From NCBI RefSeq assembly GCF_918741295.1, contig NZ_CAKKNB010000004.1, forward strand, positions 434,001-498,000: a stretch of DNA of 64,000 bases. Direction: 5' to 3'. The notes beneath the pieces are model-generated. The model made no database searches, had not been told where the DNA came from, and was given only the letters and a program-made list of their open reading frames with translations. Positions 10,001 to 19,754 of this stretch are shown piece after piece (within the stretch, counting starts at the first letter, position 1; each line of letters starts with the position of its first letter). The stretch comes from Aquabacterium sp. CECT 9606. Its GTDB lineage: Bacteria > Pseudomonadota > Gammaproteobacteria > Burkholderiales > Burkholderiaceae_C. A program made the position numbers and the translations under genes.

Positions 10001-11055
10001 CCCGTGCTCGTGTGTTTGGCAATGTGGGTGGGGATTACGGCACCGGCTTGTCAGAGGCCGTTCAGTCGGAAGGTGTTCAGCGCAATGACAGCCGCCTGGG
10101 CGACATGTTCTTGCAGCGCATGAGCCAGCCGTATATGGATGGCCAAGCGTTGGAGGGCTTGCCGGCCGGTGTGGCCGCCAAGGCCTTGGGCTCGCACCTG
10201 CGGCACACGCAGGCAGCGGTGTTGTCACGCACATCGCACTTGTACGCCATGGTCACGTCCGATGATCCCTTTCAATACCTGGGTGGTTTGGCGGCGGCGG
10301 CGCGCAGTGCGGGCAAGACCGAGGCGCTGGGCCTGTACGTGAACCAGCTGCAGGATGCCAGCGAGGTCCACACGCAATCGGCCGCCACCAGCATCGCGCT
10401 GGAGATGCAGTCGCGCTACTTGCACCCTGGTTGGCTGCAGGCGCAAAAAGCCGAGGGCTATGCCGGCACCCTGCAGGTGCTCAAGGCCTTGCAGTTCGCT
10501 TGGGGTTGGCAAGTCACGGCACCCGACACTGTGCGCCCCGACCACTGGCAGAACTTCTACGAAGTATTGGTGCAGGACAAGCACAAGCTGGGGCTGCCGC
10601 AGTGGTTGCGCACGCACCCTCAGGCCTACGCCCAATCGCTGGAACGCCTGGTACAGGCTCAGCGCATGGGGTATTGGCAGCCCGATGCCGCCACGCAGCA
10701 GCAAGTGGCCCAGCTGTACAAGGACCTGACCCGCGAGGCCCCCTTGCCGGGCGAAATGGGCGCGGTGCGGCATTGGGTAGCGCAGCAGTTGAACGAGCCT
10801 ACGCCACCAGAAGTGCCCCAGGCCGCGCGCCCACCCAGCCCCGTGCCAACAACGGTTCAAAAGCCCATGTTCAAACCCGCGGAGCCGGCACCGAGCCTTC
10901 AAGGCTTGCTGCTGCAGCGCCAGCCTGACAATGCCAAACCTGCGCTGGATGTGGGCACCGAACTCTCACGCGCCCTGGCCGCTGTGTTGATGACTTTGTT
11001 GGTGGCCGGGGGCGCCTCGTGGCAAGCGCTGCGCCGGCCCCTGGCTGCCGGCTGA
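7039..11055 (+). CDS. cobN: CobN-like protein with signal peptide and C-terminal membrane anchor
   Basis: Homologue of the large cobaltochelatase/Mg-chelatase H subunit, 1338 residues. The core chelatase signature is visible at residues 546-559 (HFGTHGTQEWAPGK), with LYPYIVDNLGEALTAKRR-like text after it. Unlike classical CobN it starts with a signal peptide (WLMAWLMLGLCMGAQA, cleaved near residue 24). It ends with a proline-rich stretch (about 1253-1288), one membrane helix (about 1311-1328) and a short basic tail. Predicted topology is a large periplasmic domain anchored in the inner membrane. The GTG start overlaps the DUF2149 stop. No CobS/CobT-type AAA+ chelatase partners are encoded here, so cytosolic cobalt insertion is doubtful. 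Confidence 0.85.
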   Translation: MSMFLHGARWLMAWLMLGLCMGAQAALPVVLWLTTDVTPAPRTAMIERLARAQGLSLQHLEYPLRGSSTLTAAEANALDAAVTGAAMVWVDAPHVTAQTRLERLLTPPLSKARNLVWVTPEATSNRIAAYLQAGGERNTEHALTLSNALIKGLPAPELPAPQAWPSRGLYHPDAPGLFNDAQALSQWQLSQGALRGRPAVVLLVHRYHFVNGATEWIDAWLRMFAKQGLFAYAAFGQQVDAAGLSGLLEVTGPGGSGRHLHAQVVVIHQLLPQGAALQPLFARWGAPVLLTQPHRSADTASWEQDEGGLSQSDVPFYLAQPEGAGAIDPILVVAHADQSRRPELIERQAQAVVAKARRLITLQTKPAADKRLVAMVYNYPPGGSHFGASFLNVPRSLEQVSGNLAQAGYTTHAVPESQWVDGLKPMLAAYYPGSDLQALLASNQAAPLPLKDYEAWWATLPVKVRQRIEAQWGTPGSSRYVVSYQGQRVFVIPRMQVGQLSVLPQPPREETLHLGQNPFMHRSKTPLSHHYLAVYLWARQADALIHFGTHGTQEWAPGKARSLDVWDDALLPLGDVPVVYPYIVDNLGEALTAKRRGRAVLVSHKTPVFSPAGFEAKMAHMHELMHEWETVDAGPTRQALERQLIGHFVEHQLHRDLGWTAERIAANFSGFLELLHPYLDTLAQSSQPKGLAVFGRVPEAAQRHQTILQSLRKPLIEALGEDIDEAFLIDHQAVATARPSRWLDVALLDAQKASTLDLRPALPDGPVPNRAARKPIDSAALFKLAERAQALEALLSTEGEMPGLLTALSGHFITAAYGGDPIRNPDCLPTGRNLTGLDPSRLPTRQAYEVAKGLFNDWLKTWRAEHGGQAPTRMALSLWAGETLRHQGIMEAQALVALGVEPVWDESGRPAGVRVIPASTLQRPRVDVLLSITGSYRDQFPALMALVDQAVAAASTAEPANAVSSNTAVVAAELVKEGVPRAQAQVLARARVFGNVGGDYGTGLSEAVQSEGVQRNDSRLGDMFLQRMSQPYMDGQALEGLPAGVAAKALGSHLRHTQAAVLSRTSHLYAMVTSDDPFQYLGGLAAAARSAGKTEALGLYVNQLQDASEVHTQSAATSIALEMQSRYLHPGWLQAQKAEGYAGTLQVLKALQFAWGWQVTAPDTVRPDHWQNFYEVLVQDKHKLGLPQWLRTHPQAYAQSLERLVQAQRMGYWQPDAATQQQVAQLYKDLTREAPLPGEMGAVRHWVAQQLNEPTPPEVPQAARPPSPVPTTVQKPMFKPAEPAPSLQGLLLQRQPDNAKPALDVGTELSRALAAVLMTLLVAGGASWQALRRPLAAG

Positions 11056-11077
11056 CTTGATCCTTGCACCCAAGATT

Positions 11078-11081
11078 GGAG
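11078..11081 (+). promoter_or_regulatory. Ribosome binding site of cobO
   Basis: GGAG eight bases before ATG 11090. It fixes the cobO start there rather than at the upstream in-frame codon at 11057. Confidence 0.7.
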
Positions 11082-11089
11082 AAACCTCT

Positions 11090-11659
11090 ATGGAAATCGA
11101 ATCCCCCCCCGTTGACCGCCAGGTTGAAAAACCCGATGGCGAACGCCGTGGCCTGCTGCTGGTCAACACCGGCGATGGCAAAGGCAAAAGCACCTCGGCC
11201 TTTGGCCTGGCACTGCGCGCCCATGGCCGTGGCAAGGCCGTCAAGATCTACCAGTTCATGAAAGTGCCCAGCGCCCGTTTCGGCGAGCACCGCGTGTTCG
11301 AGCAATTGGGGGTACCCATCGAAGGCCTTGGCGATGGCTTCAGCTGGAAGAGCCGCGATCTGGAGCACTCTGCGCAACTGGCCCGTGATGGCTGGGTCCG
11401 CGCTTTGGACACCATCAACGCCGGTGAGCACTTCCTGGTGGTGCTGGACGAGATCATGTACCCGCTGCGGTATGGCTGGATTCCCCTGGAGCCGGTGCTC
11501 GCCGCCTTGCGCAATCGCCCCAGCCATGTCCACGTCATGCTGACTGGCCGCGGTTGTCCGCAAGAGTTGATCGACATCGCGGACACCGTCACCGAGATGG
11601 TCGCCGTCAAGCACCATTACCACGCTGGCGTGCCCGCGCAACGCGGCATCGAAGACTGA
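11090..11659 (+). CDS. cobO: Cob(I)yrinic acid a,c-diamide adenosyltransferase
   Basis: CobO/CobA/BtuR-type ATP:corrinoid adenosyltransferase, 189 residues, cytosolic; it attaches the 5'-deoxyadenosyl ligand to reduced corrinoids. The family's P-loop GDGKGKS lies at residues 28-34, followed by TSAFGLALRAHGRGK. Other family motifs are VLDEIMYPL and VMLTGRGCP, and the C-terminus contains the typical HHYHAGVPAQRGIE. The only sizeable spacing in this part of the operon (34 bases) separates it from cobN, and it has its own Shine-Dalgarno sequence. Confidence 0.95.
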   Translation: MEIESPPVDRQVEKPDGERRGLLLVNTGDGKGKSTSAFGLALRAHGRGKAVKIYQFMKVPSARFGEHRVFEQLGVPIEGLGDGFSWKSRDLEHSAQLARDGWVRALDTINAGEHFLVVLDEIMYPLRYGWIPLEPVLAALRNRPSHVHVMLTGRGCPQELIDIADTVTEMVAVKHHYHAGVPAQRGIED

Positions 11660-11663
11660 CACG

Positions 11664-12596
11664 ATGGCGCCTTGGGTGTCCCTGTTGGCCATGGCCGTGG
11701 CCTTGCTGATCGACCGGCGTTGGGGCGAGCCCCCCGCGTGGGCTCATCCGGTGGTGGGCATGGGGCGCTACCTGGCTTGGCTGGGCCCGCGTTTGAGCAT
11801 GTGGCGGCCCCCGCTGGCTTTCATGGGCGGTGCGCTGGCCTGGTGTGTGGGCGGCGTGCTGGTGGTGGCGCTGGCCTGCGCGGCAGAGCGTGCCTTGACC
11901 GCTTGCCCCTGGTATGCCCAAGCATTGCTGCTGGGCGTGTTGCTCAAGCCCTTGCTGGCCTGGCGCATGTTGCGTGACGAAGTGTGTTCGGTCGAGCTGG
12001 CCCTGAGTGATTCACTGGAAGCGGGCAGGGCACAACTGCAACGCCTGGTCAGCCGTGATGTGAGTCAGCTGGACGAGGTGGCGGTGCGCGAAAGCGCCAT
12101 TGAATCGCTGGCCGAGAATTTGAACGATTCTCTCGTCGCGCCGCTGCTGTGGTTCACCGTGGGCGGGCTGGGCGCAGCCGCGCTCTACCGTTTCGCCAAC
12201 ACGGCCGATGCCATGTGGGGTTACCGTGGTCGCTACGAATGGGCAGGGAAGTGGGCGGCCCGTGCCGACGATGTCCTGTCGTGGATCCCCGCGCGCGCCA
12301 CGGCCCTGTTGTTGTGCCTGTCGGCCAGGGCCATGCCGACCTGGTCAGCCATGAGGCGGCAGGCGAAGGCCACGCCGTCGCCCAATGGCGGTTGGCCCAT
12401 GGGGGGCATGGCCTTGTTGCTGGAGGTTCGTCTGAGCAAGCCGGGCGTGTATGTGTTGAATGGATCAGCCTCCTTGCCTCAACCACGGCACACCACGAAA
12501 GCCTTGGCCTTGGCACAAAGGGCGGTGTGGTGGGCGGCGGCCTGGGCTGCCGTCTTGATCCTGGCGCCGGCCTGCTTGAGCTGGGGAGCCCGATGA
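11664..12596 (+). CDS. cbiB: Adenosylcobinamide-phosphate synthase
   Basis: CbiB (CobD in Pseudomonas naming), an integral membrane enzyme of 310 residues that joins aminopropanol phosphate to adenosylcobyric acid. Family motifs are seen: LLIDRRWGEPPAWAHPVVGMG at the N-terminus, RESAIESLAENLNDS, and FRFANTADAMWGYR-like text (YRFANTADAMWGY). Four to five hydrophobic segments are visible. It starts four bases after cobO and its TGA overlaps the next ATG. Together with cobD it builds the aminopropanol arm of the nucleotide loop. Confidence 0.94.
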   Translation: MAPWVSLLAMAVALLIDRRWGEPPAWAHPVVGMGRYLAWLGPRLSMWRPPLAFMGGALAWCVGGVLVVALACAAERALTACPWYAQALLLGVLLKPLLAWRMLRDEVCSVELALSDSLEAGRAQLQRLVSRDVSQLDEVAVRESAIESLAENLNDSLVAPLLWFTVGGLGAAALYRFANTADAMWGYRGRYEWAGKWAARADDVLSWIPARATALLLCLSARAMPTWSAMRRQAKATPSPNGGWPMGGMALLLEVRLSKPGVYVLNGSASLPQPRHTTKALALAQRAVWWAAAWAAVLILAPACLSWGAR

Positions 12597-13638
12597 TGAT
12601 GCAGCCGCCTACCTGGACGACCGAGCATGGCGGCCCCGACAGCGGCCCACCCATCCTCCACGACTTTTCCAGTAACGCCAATCCCCTGGGCGCGCCCGAC
12701 AGCGTGGTGCAAGCCCTCCAGATGGCGGACCGCCAGCGCTATCCTGATCCTGATTACCGCGCCTTGCGTGAAAGCCTGGCCCATTCACTGGGCACCCATG
12801 CTGCGCGCGTGTTGCCCACGGCCGGCAGCAGCGAGGCCATCCGCCGTTTGACCTTGGCCGCGTTCCTGTGTGGGGTGCGTCAGGTTTGGGTGCCGCAACC
12901 GGGCTACGGTGATTACCAGGCCGCCGCGCAGGCCCTGGGTTTGCAGGTGCAGGGCTACGCCACTGGCGAGGCCTTGCTCAGCGCATTGACATCGCAGGCA
13001 GGCCCTTCCCTGGTCTGGCTGTGCGAGCCTTGCAACCCCACCGGCCAAAGCCTGCCGCCCTCATTCTGGTCAGCGTTGGCCAGCTTGCGGCATCAACGAG
13101 CTGGGTTGACCTTGGCGCTGGACCGTGCCTACGAGCCTCTGCGCCTGGTGGGGCAAGACCCCGTGCCTGCTGCGCTGGCCGAGCAATGCTGGCAACTGTG
13201 CTCACCCAACAAGGCGCTGGGCCTGACGGGGGTGCGCGCCGGCTACGCCATCGCCCCCGCAGATGATCCGCACATCAGCATGACCGACTTTCAAATCTTG
13301 GCGCCCAGTTGGGTGGTGTCGGCTGAAGGCGTGGCCATGCTGCTGGCCTGGCATCAGCCCGACACGCAAGCCTGGCTGGCCCGCTCACGCCTGACTTTGG
13401 CGCTGTGGATGGCGTCCCAGCAAACGGCCTTGGCCCATGCGGGCTGGCATTGCGAACCCTCGGTGGTGCCCTTCATGTTGGCTCGCCCCGCGCATGCGGT
13501 CGGTTTCTTGCGTGCTCACGGCATCAAGCTCAGGGATGCGACCAGCTTTGGTTTGCCAGGCTGGGTGAGGCTGAGCGCCCAGGCGCCGCACGCGCAACAG
13601 GCCTTGTTTCAAACGCTGACCCAGATGGAGACCGCCCG

Positions 13639-13642
<4 letters not shown>
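12593..13642 (+). CDS. cobD: Threonine-phosphate decarboxylase
   Basis: PLP-dependent fold-type I enzyme (CobD in Salmonella, CobC in Pseudomonas), 349 residues, which makes (R)-1-amino-2-propanol phosphate for CbiB. Visible features are FSSNANPLGAP near the N-terminus, YPDPDYRALRESLA, the substrate motif CEPCNPTGQ, and the PLP lysine in SPNKALGLTGVRAGY (Lys about 207). The start is one of three consecutive ATG codons at 12593-12601; the first overlaps the cbiB stop. The upstream open frame inside cbiB is not part of the gene. Confidence 0.93.
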
Positions 13643-15137
<1,495 letters not shown>

Positions 15138-15141
<4 letters not shown>

Positions 15142-15968
15142 ACACCACGCCGCAAGGCCCCCAACGCATCGCTTGCCTGTCCACCGAATCGGTCGATGTG
15201 CTTTACCGCCTGGGCGCACAAGACCGCATCGCTGGCATCTCGGGCTTCACGGTCTACCCACCTCAGGCGCGCGAAGACAAGCCCAAGATCAGCGGCTTCA
15301 AGACCGGCAAGCTGGAACGCATCCTCGATGTCAAGCCCGATCTGGTGATCGGTTTTTCTGAAGTGCAACGGCCCTTGCTGGACGCCTGCGCCGAGGCCGG
15401 CGTGGAAGTGATGTGGTTCAACCACCGAAGCCTGTCTGGCGTCTCCGACATGGTTCGGCAACTGGGCCAGACCGTGCAGCGCACCGAGGCCGCAGCGCAG
15501 TTGGTCAGCGAACTGGAAGCCATCCAGGCCCAGGTGGCGCAGGCCGCGCAGCGCCTGCCTTTCAAGCCCCGCGTCTACTTTGAAGAATGGCACTCGCCCC
15601 TGATCTGCGGCATCGCCTGGATCAGCGAGATCATCCAGTTGGCCGGCGGCATCGACGTGTTCGCCGACACCGCCCAGCGCTTTCCTTCCAAGGAGCGCAC
15701 AGTCACCCCTGAGCAGGTCTTGGCCGCCGAGCCGCAACTCATCATGGGCGCCTGGTGTGGCCAGCGCTTCGAGCCTGAAAAAGTGCTGGCCCGCGAAGGC
15801 TTCCCCGCCCTGAACGCCATGATGCAGGACATCCCTTCATCCGACATCCTGTCGCCCGGCCCGGCGGCCATCCAGCGCGGCCTGGTCCATGTTTTCGACG
15901 CCATTGCGCGCTGCGCGGGCACCACCCCACAAGCCCTGGGCTTCCAGGCCGGAGCACCCACCCCATGA
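15138..15968 (+). CDS. Leaderless BtuF-like cobalamin-binding protein
   Basis: Member of the BtuF/FhuD-type binding-protein fold, 276 residues: RIACLSTESVDVLYRLGAQD, then VKPDLVIGFSEVQ and a C-terminal lobe with DILSPGPAAIQRG. No signal peptide or lipobox precedes the fold, and the start (ATG 15138 overlapping the cobQ stop) leaves only about ten residues before the first strand, so it should remain in the cytosol. Related proteins are annotated as cobalamin-binding proteins. Its job here is unknown; a cytosolic corrinoid carrier or sensor is inference. It is distinct from the exported BtuF at 2249-3154. Confidence 0.75.
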
Positions 15969-17026
15969 CTCAACTGAACGCCATCACCGACCTGCACAAC
16001 CCCGCCCGCGCCCAGCGCCTGCAGCACCTGCTGGACAACAAAACCAAGCCCTTGGGATCACTGGGCCGGCTGGAAGCCCTGGCCTTGCAGCTCGGCCTGA
16101 TCCTGGGCACCGAGGCGCCACAGTTGAGCCAGCCTCAGATGGTGGTGTTTGCCGGCGACCATGGCCTGGCCGCGCAAGGGATCTCCTTGTTCCCCAGCGA
16201 CGTCACCTGGCAGATGGTCGAGAACTTCCTGGCCGGTGGCGCGGCCGTCAGCGTGCTGGCCCGCCAGCATGGCCTGGCCCTGACCGTGGTTGATGCCGGT
16301 GTGGCACACGATTTCGTGCCGCGTCCCGGCCTGCAATCGCGCAAGGTGGCCCCGGGCACGCAAGACGCCAGCCAAGGCCCGGCCATGACGGCCGCCCAAT
16401 GCCAGACCGCCTTGGACCAAGGCGCCGAGGTGGTGCGCAGCCTGCCGGGCAACGCGGTGCTCTTGGGTGAGATGGGCATCGGCAACACCTCCAGCGCGGC
16501 CTTGCTGATGGCCCGCTTGACGGGCCTGCCCATCGAGCAATGCGTGGGACGTGGCACGGGCCTGGACGACGCCGGTGTGCAGCGCAAGCTGTCCGTGCTG
16601 CGCCAGGTGCTGGTCCGCCACGACCAGGCCGTCGAGCCCTTGCAAGCACTGGCCGCCATGGGCGGCTTCGAGATCGCCATGATGGCCGGCGCCGTGCTGG
16701 AAGCCGCCGCGCAAAACCGCGTCATCGTGGTCGACGGCTTCATCGCCAGCAGCTCGATCCTGGTGGCCCACGCCTTGCAGCCTTTGGTCTTGCAGCGCTG
16801 CGTGTTCGCCCACCAGTCCGACGAGCAAGGCCATGCCCGCATGCTGTCCCACTTGAAAGCCCAGCCCTTGTTGAGCCTGGGTTTGCGGTTGGGCGAGGGC
16901 TCGGGCGCCGCTTTGGCCTGGCCGCTGCTGGAGTCCAGTTGCCGTATCCTGGCCGAGATGGCCAGCTTTGAATCGGCCGGTGTCAGCACCGCCGATGGCG
17001 ATGCCAGCCAAGGGCTGGGCGCCTGA
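15965..17026 (+). CDS. cobT: Nicotinate-nucleotide:dimethylbenzimidazole phosphoribosyltransferase
   Basis: CobT (CobU in Pseudomonas naming), 353 residues, cytosolic; it makes alpha-ribazole phosphate, the lower-ligand nucleotide. Typical family strings are DNKTKPLGSLGRLE, VVFAGDHGLAAQGIS, GEMGIGNTSSAALL and DGFIASSSILVA. The catalytic glutamate is in RLGEGSGAALA (Glu about 311). The gene overlaps the preceding binding-protein gene by four bases and shares one base with cobS. The lower-ligand route therefore uses dimethylbenzimidazole or a related base, though no bluB gene lies in the window. Confidence 0.96.
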   Translation: MTQLNAITDLHNPARAQRLQHLLDNKTKPLGSLGRLEALALQLGLILGTEAPQLSQPQMVVFAGDHGLAAQGISLFPSDVTWQMVENFLAGGAAVSVLARQHGLALTVVDAGVAHDFVPRPGLQSRKVAPGTQDASQGPAMTAAQCQTALDQGAEVVRSLPGNAVLLGEMGIGNTSSAALLMARLTGLPIEQCVGRGTGLDDAGVQRKLSVLRQVLVRHDQAVEPLQALAAMGGFEIAMMAGAVLEAAAQNRVIVVDGFIASSSILVAHALQPLVLQRCVFAHQSDEQGHARMLSHLKAQPLLSLGLRLGEGSGAALAWPLLESSCRILAEMASFESAGVSTADGDASQGLGA

Positions 17027-17871
17027 TGTGGTCGAGCCGCTTAGTGCATGAACTGCGGTTGCTGTTGGTGGCCGTGCAGTTTCTCACCCGCGTGCCCGTG
17101 CCTCAATGGGTGGGGTTCGAGGCGCACTGGTTGAATGAATGCGCTCGCCACCTGCCCTTGGTGGGCGCGGGCATTGGCGCCGTGGGTGCCTTGGTCTGGT
17201 GCTTGGCGGCTCAGGTGTGGCCACCCTCGGTGGCGGTGGTGTTGAGCATGGTGGCCACCGTGTGGCTGACCGGCGCGTTTCATGAAGACGGCCTGAGTGA
17301 CACCTGCGATGCCTTGGGTGGTACGGTCAGTCGCGACAAAGCCTTGCTGATCATGAAGGACTCGCGCATTGGCGCTTACGGCGCGGTGAGCCTGGTGCTG
17401 ATGCTCGGGCTCAAAGGAGTGACCTTGGCGGGCTTGGCCGAGCATGGCCTTTGGTGGCCCGCCTTGGCCTTGATCTGGGCGCATGCCGCCTCACGCGCCG
17501 TGGCCGTGACGCTGATGCGCTGCCTGCCTTACGCGGGTGACATCGAACATGCCAAGGCCAAGCCGCTGGCGCTGAGCGTGCGGGCCAGCGCAGTGTGGGT
17601 GGCCTGGTGCTGGGTCTTGCTGCTCACCCTGGGCCTGGTGCTGCTGGCGCCCTTCAAGGATCCTTTCGCAGTGCTCTTGCCCGCCACGCTGGCGGCTGGC
17701 CTGGCCTGCGCTTTGGTGACCGTGGTGTGTGCCCGCTGGTACCGGCAACGCCTGGGTGGCTACACCGGTGACACGCTCGGGGCCGCACAGCAGCTCAGCG
17801 AAGCCGCGGCTTTGCTGGCCTGGCTGGCGGTGGTGAAACATGGGGCGGCCGTGGCCTTGGGTTTCCCGTGA
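17026..17871 (+). CDS. cobS: Adenosylcobinamide-GDP ribazoletransferase (cobalamin synthase)
   Basis: CobS (CobV in Pseudomonas), an inner-membrane enzyme of 281 residues that joins adenosylcobinamide-GDP to alpha-ribazole or its phosphate in the last assembly step. The metal-binding motif appears as HEDGLSDTCDALGG, followed by IMKDSRIGAYG, both diagnostic. Six or so hydrophobic segments follow. The ATG overlaps the last base of cobT, and its stop overlaps the start of the phosphatase gene. Confidence 0.95.
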   Translation: MWSSRLVHELRLLLVAVQFLTRVPVPQWVGFEAHWLNECARHLPLVGAGIGAVGALVWCLAAQVWPPSVAVVLSMVATVWLTGAFHEDGLSDTCDALGGTVSRDKALLIMKDSRIGAYGAVSLVLMLGLKGVTLAGLAEHGLWWPALALIWAHAASRAVAVTLMRCLPYAGDIEHAKAKPLALSVRASAVWVAWCWVLLLTLGLVLLAPFKDPFAVLLPATLAAGLACALVTVVCARWYRQRLGGYTGDTLGAAQQLSEAAALLAWLAVVKHGAAVALGFP

Positions 17872-18428
17872 TGCGCGCCCCGCAGGCACCGCCCACCGGT
17901 GTGTGGGCCTGGCGCCATCCCCGGCCTGAACAGGTGGCTGGCCGCTGCATCGGCCGCACCGATGTGACCGTGCCTGCGCGCCGCGCCAAGCGCCTGGCTC
18001 GGCGCATCCAGCAGGCGGCACGCAGGCATGGCCTGGCCAAGGTGGTGCACACCTCGCCTTTGCAGCGCTGCGCCTTGGTAGGCCGATACCTGCGGCGCTG
18101 GGGATGGACGCATGTGCGCGACCCCGCTTTGCTGGAACTCGACTTTGGCACCTGGGATGGGCTGCCGTGGAGCGAGATCCCGCAAGCGCACATCGACCAA
18201 TGGTGCGAAGCTTTCGCCGCCCATGCGCCCGGTGGCGGCGAGCCCTTGCAATCCTTGCTGGCCAGGGCCGCGGCCTGGAAGCCTGCCATCGGCAACGCTG
18301 TGCTGGTTGGCCATGCCGGCTGGATGATCGCCCGGCGCTGGGCCCATCAGCACCCGGAGCAGCCACCGCAACAGGCGGCTCAGTGGCCCGCCCCGCCGGC
18401 CTACGGCGCCTTGTGGCGTTTGCCCTGA
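17868..18428 (+). CDS. cobC: Histidine phosphatase, CobC-like (alpha-ribazole phosphatase)
   Basis: Short histidine-phosphatase superfamily protein (186 residues from GTG 17868, 185 from ATG 17871). Position after cobS suggests removal of the 5'-phosphate from alpha-ribazole phosphate or adenosylcobalamin phosphate. The phosphohistidine motif reads WRHPRP rather than the usual RHG, with GRCIGRTDV after it as in CobC; LELDFGTWDG and the second histidine in LVGHAGWM are present. The function is supported by context more than by a canonical active site. It is the last gene of the corrinoid operon and converges with clsB. Confidence 0.8.
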   Translation: MMRAPQAPPTGVWAWRHPRPEQVAGRCIGRTDVTVPARRAKRLARRIQQAARRHGLAKVVHTSPLQRCALVGRYLRRWGWTHVRDPALLELDFGTWDGLPWSEIPQAHIDQWCEAFAAHAPGGGEPLQSLLARAAAWKPAIGNAVLVGHAGWMIARRWAHQHPEQPPQQAAQWPAPPAYGALWRLP

Positions 18429-18440
18429 GTCGCCAGGGGT

Positions 18441-19754
18441 TCAATACCGCCCGGTGACCCCCGCCAAGCGAAGGTAAGTCTTGGCCATCCACGCGATGGT
18501 GGAGCGCCGGACCCGTGTCACCCAGCTGCGTTGCCGAAGCAGGGGCGGTGCAATTTCGGCACTTTGCTCGAAGTCAATCGACAGGGCGGCTGACAAGGTG
18601 CGCACAAAGCCCCGGTCGCGCACCACCAGATTGGCTTCCAGGTTCAGCACCAGCGAGAGCGGGTCGAGGTTGGACGAGCCAATGGTGGCCCACTCGTCGT
18701 CCACACACAGCACCTTGGCATGCAGCAAGGCCGGCTGGTACTCAAAAATGCGGACCCCGTGCAGTTGCAGGTCGTGGTACAGCACCTGGGCCGCGATCGC
18801 GGCGATCCTGTAGTCGGCCTTGCCTTGCAGCAGCAGCCTGACCACCACGCCCCGCTTGGCGGCATTGCGCAGTGCGTGCCGCAAAGCTCTGGCGGGGTAA
18901 AAGTAAGGTGTGACGATGTCCACCCGCGTGCGGGCATGCTGGATCGCCTGCAAGGCGGCGCGCTCGATGGTGCGCCGCTGCAGCAGGTTGTCGCGCAGCA
19001 CGAAGGCGCAGCGCATGGGCAGGTGGGTGCCCGAGGCCGCCGACAAGTTCTTTTGTTCGCTCGGGGGCAGCCGCAGACGGGCTTTTTGCCACAAGGCGCG
19101 CAGCCGCTTCATGCTGTGGTTGTCGGCCATCCAGTGGACGATGTCATCGCGCCAGTCGCGGCCCACAGCGGCCCGAGTCCACATGGCCTTGACGGTGTGC
19201 GCCATCGGCATCACGGCAGCGCCCTTCACCTGCAGCGCGTAGTCCAGGCGCGGTGCCGAAGACCAGCCCAGTGCCAAGTCATACCGGTCATCGATCAGGT
19301 TGATGCCGCCCACGAAGCCCACCGCGTCGTCGACCACGCACAACTTCATGTGCATGCGCCGCCATTGCGACGAATCCAGCAAATTCAGCAGGCCCCGCAC
19401 TGGCCGATAAACCACCAGCTTGACCCCGGCCTCCTCCAGCTCGCGCCACAGCGAGGCCGGCGCATCGCGCGAGCCCACCCCGTCCACCACGAAGTGCACG
19501 TCAACGCCCCGTTGGGCGGCCCGGGCCAGGGCTTGCAGCACGGCTTGGCTTTGCCCGATGGGTGACACCAGGTAGGTGGCCATCCAGACCGACCGTTTGG
19601 CATCGTCGATGCTGGCGCGTAAGGCGGGGAATTGATCCGTGGCGCCTTTCAGCAAGGTGACGTCGTTGCCGCCCGTGAACAAGGGCTTGCGCTGGCCATA
19701 CCAGGCCAGGCCGCGCAAGGCGTGCGCCGAACTCACTTCGGGCAGGGGGTTCAT
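18441..19754 (-). CDS. clsB: Cardiolipin synthase ClsB (phospholipase D family)
   Basis: Phospholipase D superfamily protein of 437 residues. Two HKD motifs are visible, HMKLCVVDDAVGFVGGIN in the first half and HAKVLCVDDEWATIGSSNLD in the second. They form one active site that makes cardiolipin from phosphatidylglycerol (with phosphatidylethanolamine in some ClsB/ClsC enzymes). It lacks the N-terminal membrane helices of ClsA, as expected of ClsB. Its start overlaps the stop of the EEP-family gene behind it, a partnership like E. coli ybhP-clsB. Confidence 0.88.
   Translation of the reverse strand: MNPLPEVSSAHALRGLAWYGQRKPLFTGGNDVTLLKGATDQFPALRASIDDAKRSVWMATYLVSPIGQSQAVLQALARAAQRGVDVHFVVDGVGSRDAPASLWRELEEAGVKLVVYRPVRGLLNLLDSSQWRRMHMKLCVVDDAVGFVGGINLIDDRYDLALGWSSAPRLDYALQVKGAAVMPMAHTVKAMWTRAAVGRDWRDDIVHWMADNHSMKRLRALWQKARLRLPPSEQKNLSAASGTHLPMRCAFVLRDNLLQRRTIERAALQAIQHARTRVDIVTPYFYPARALRHALRNAAKRGVVVRLLLQGKADYRIAAIAAQVLYHDLQLHGVRIFEYQPALLHAKVLCVDDEWATIGSSNLDPLSLVLNLEANLVVRDRGFVRTLSAALSIDFEQSAEIAPPLLRQRSWVTRVRRSTIAWMAKTYLRLAGVTGRY

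Noticed and set aside
7039..11055. Reading the CobN homologue as the large subunit of a standard cytosolic CobNST cobaltochelatase
   Set aside because: It has a signal peptide and membrane anchor, and no AAA+ CobS/CobT chelatase subunits are encoded nearby; the cobS and cobT genes here are the unrelated nucleotide-loop enzymes.
18423..18438. CCCTG/CAGGG hairpin after the cobC-like gene
   Set aside because: The stem is short and no T run follows on either strand, so a terminator is not supported.
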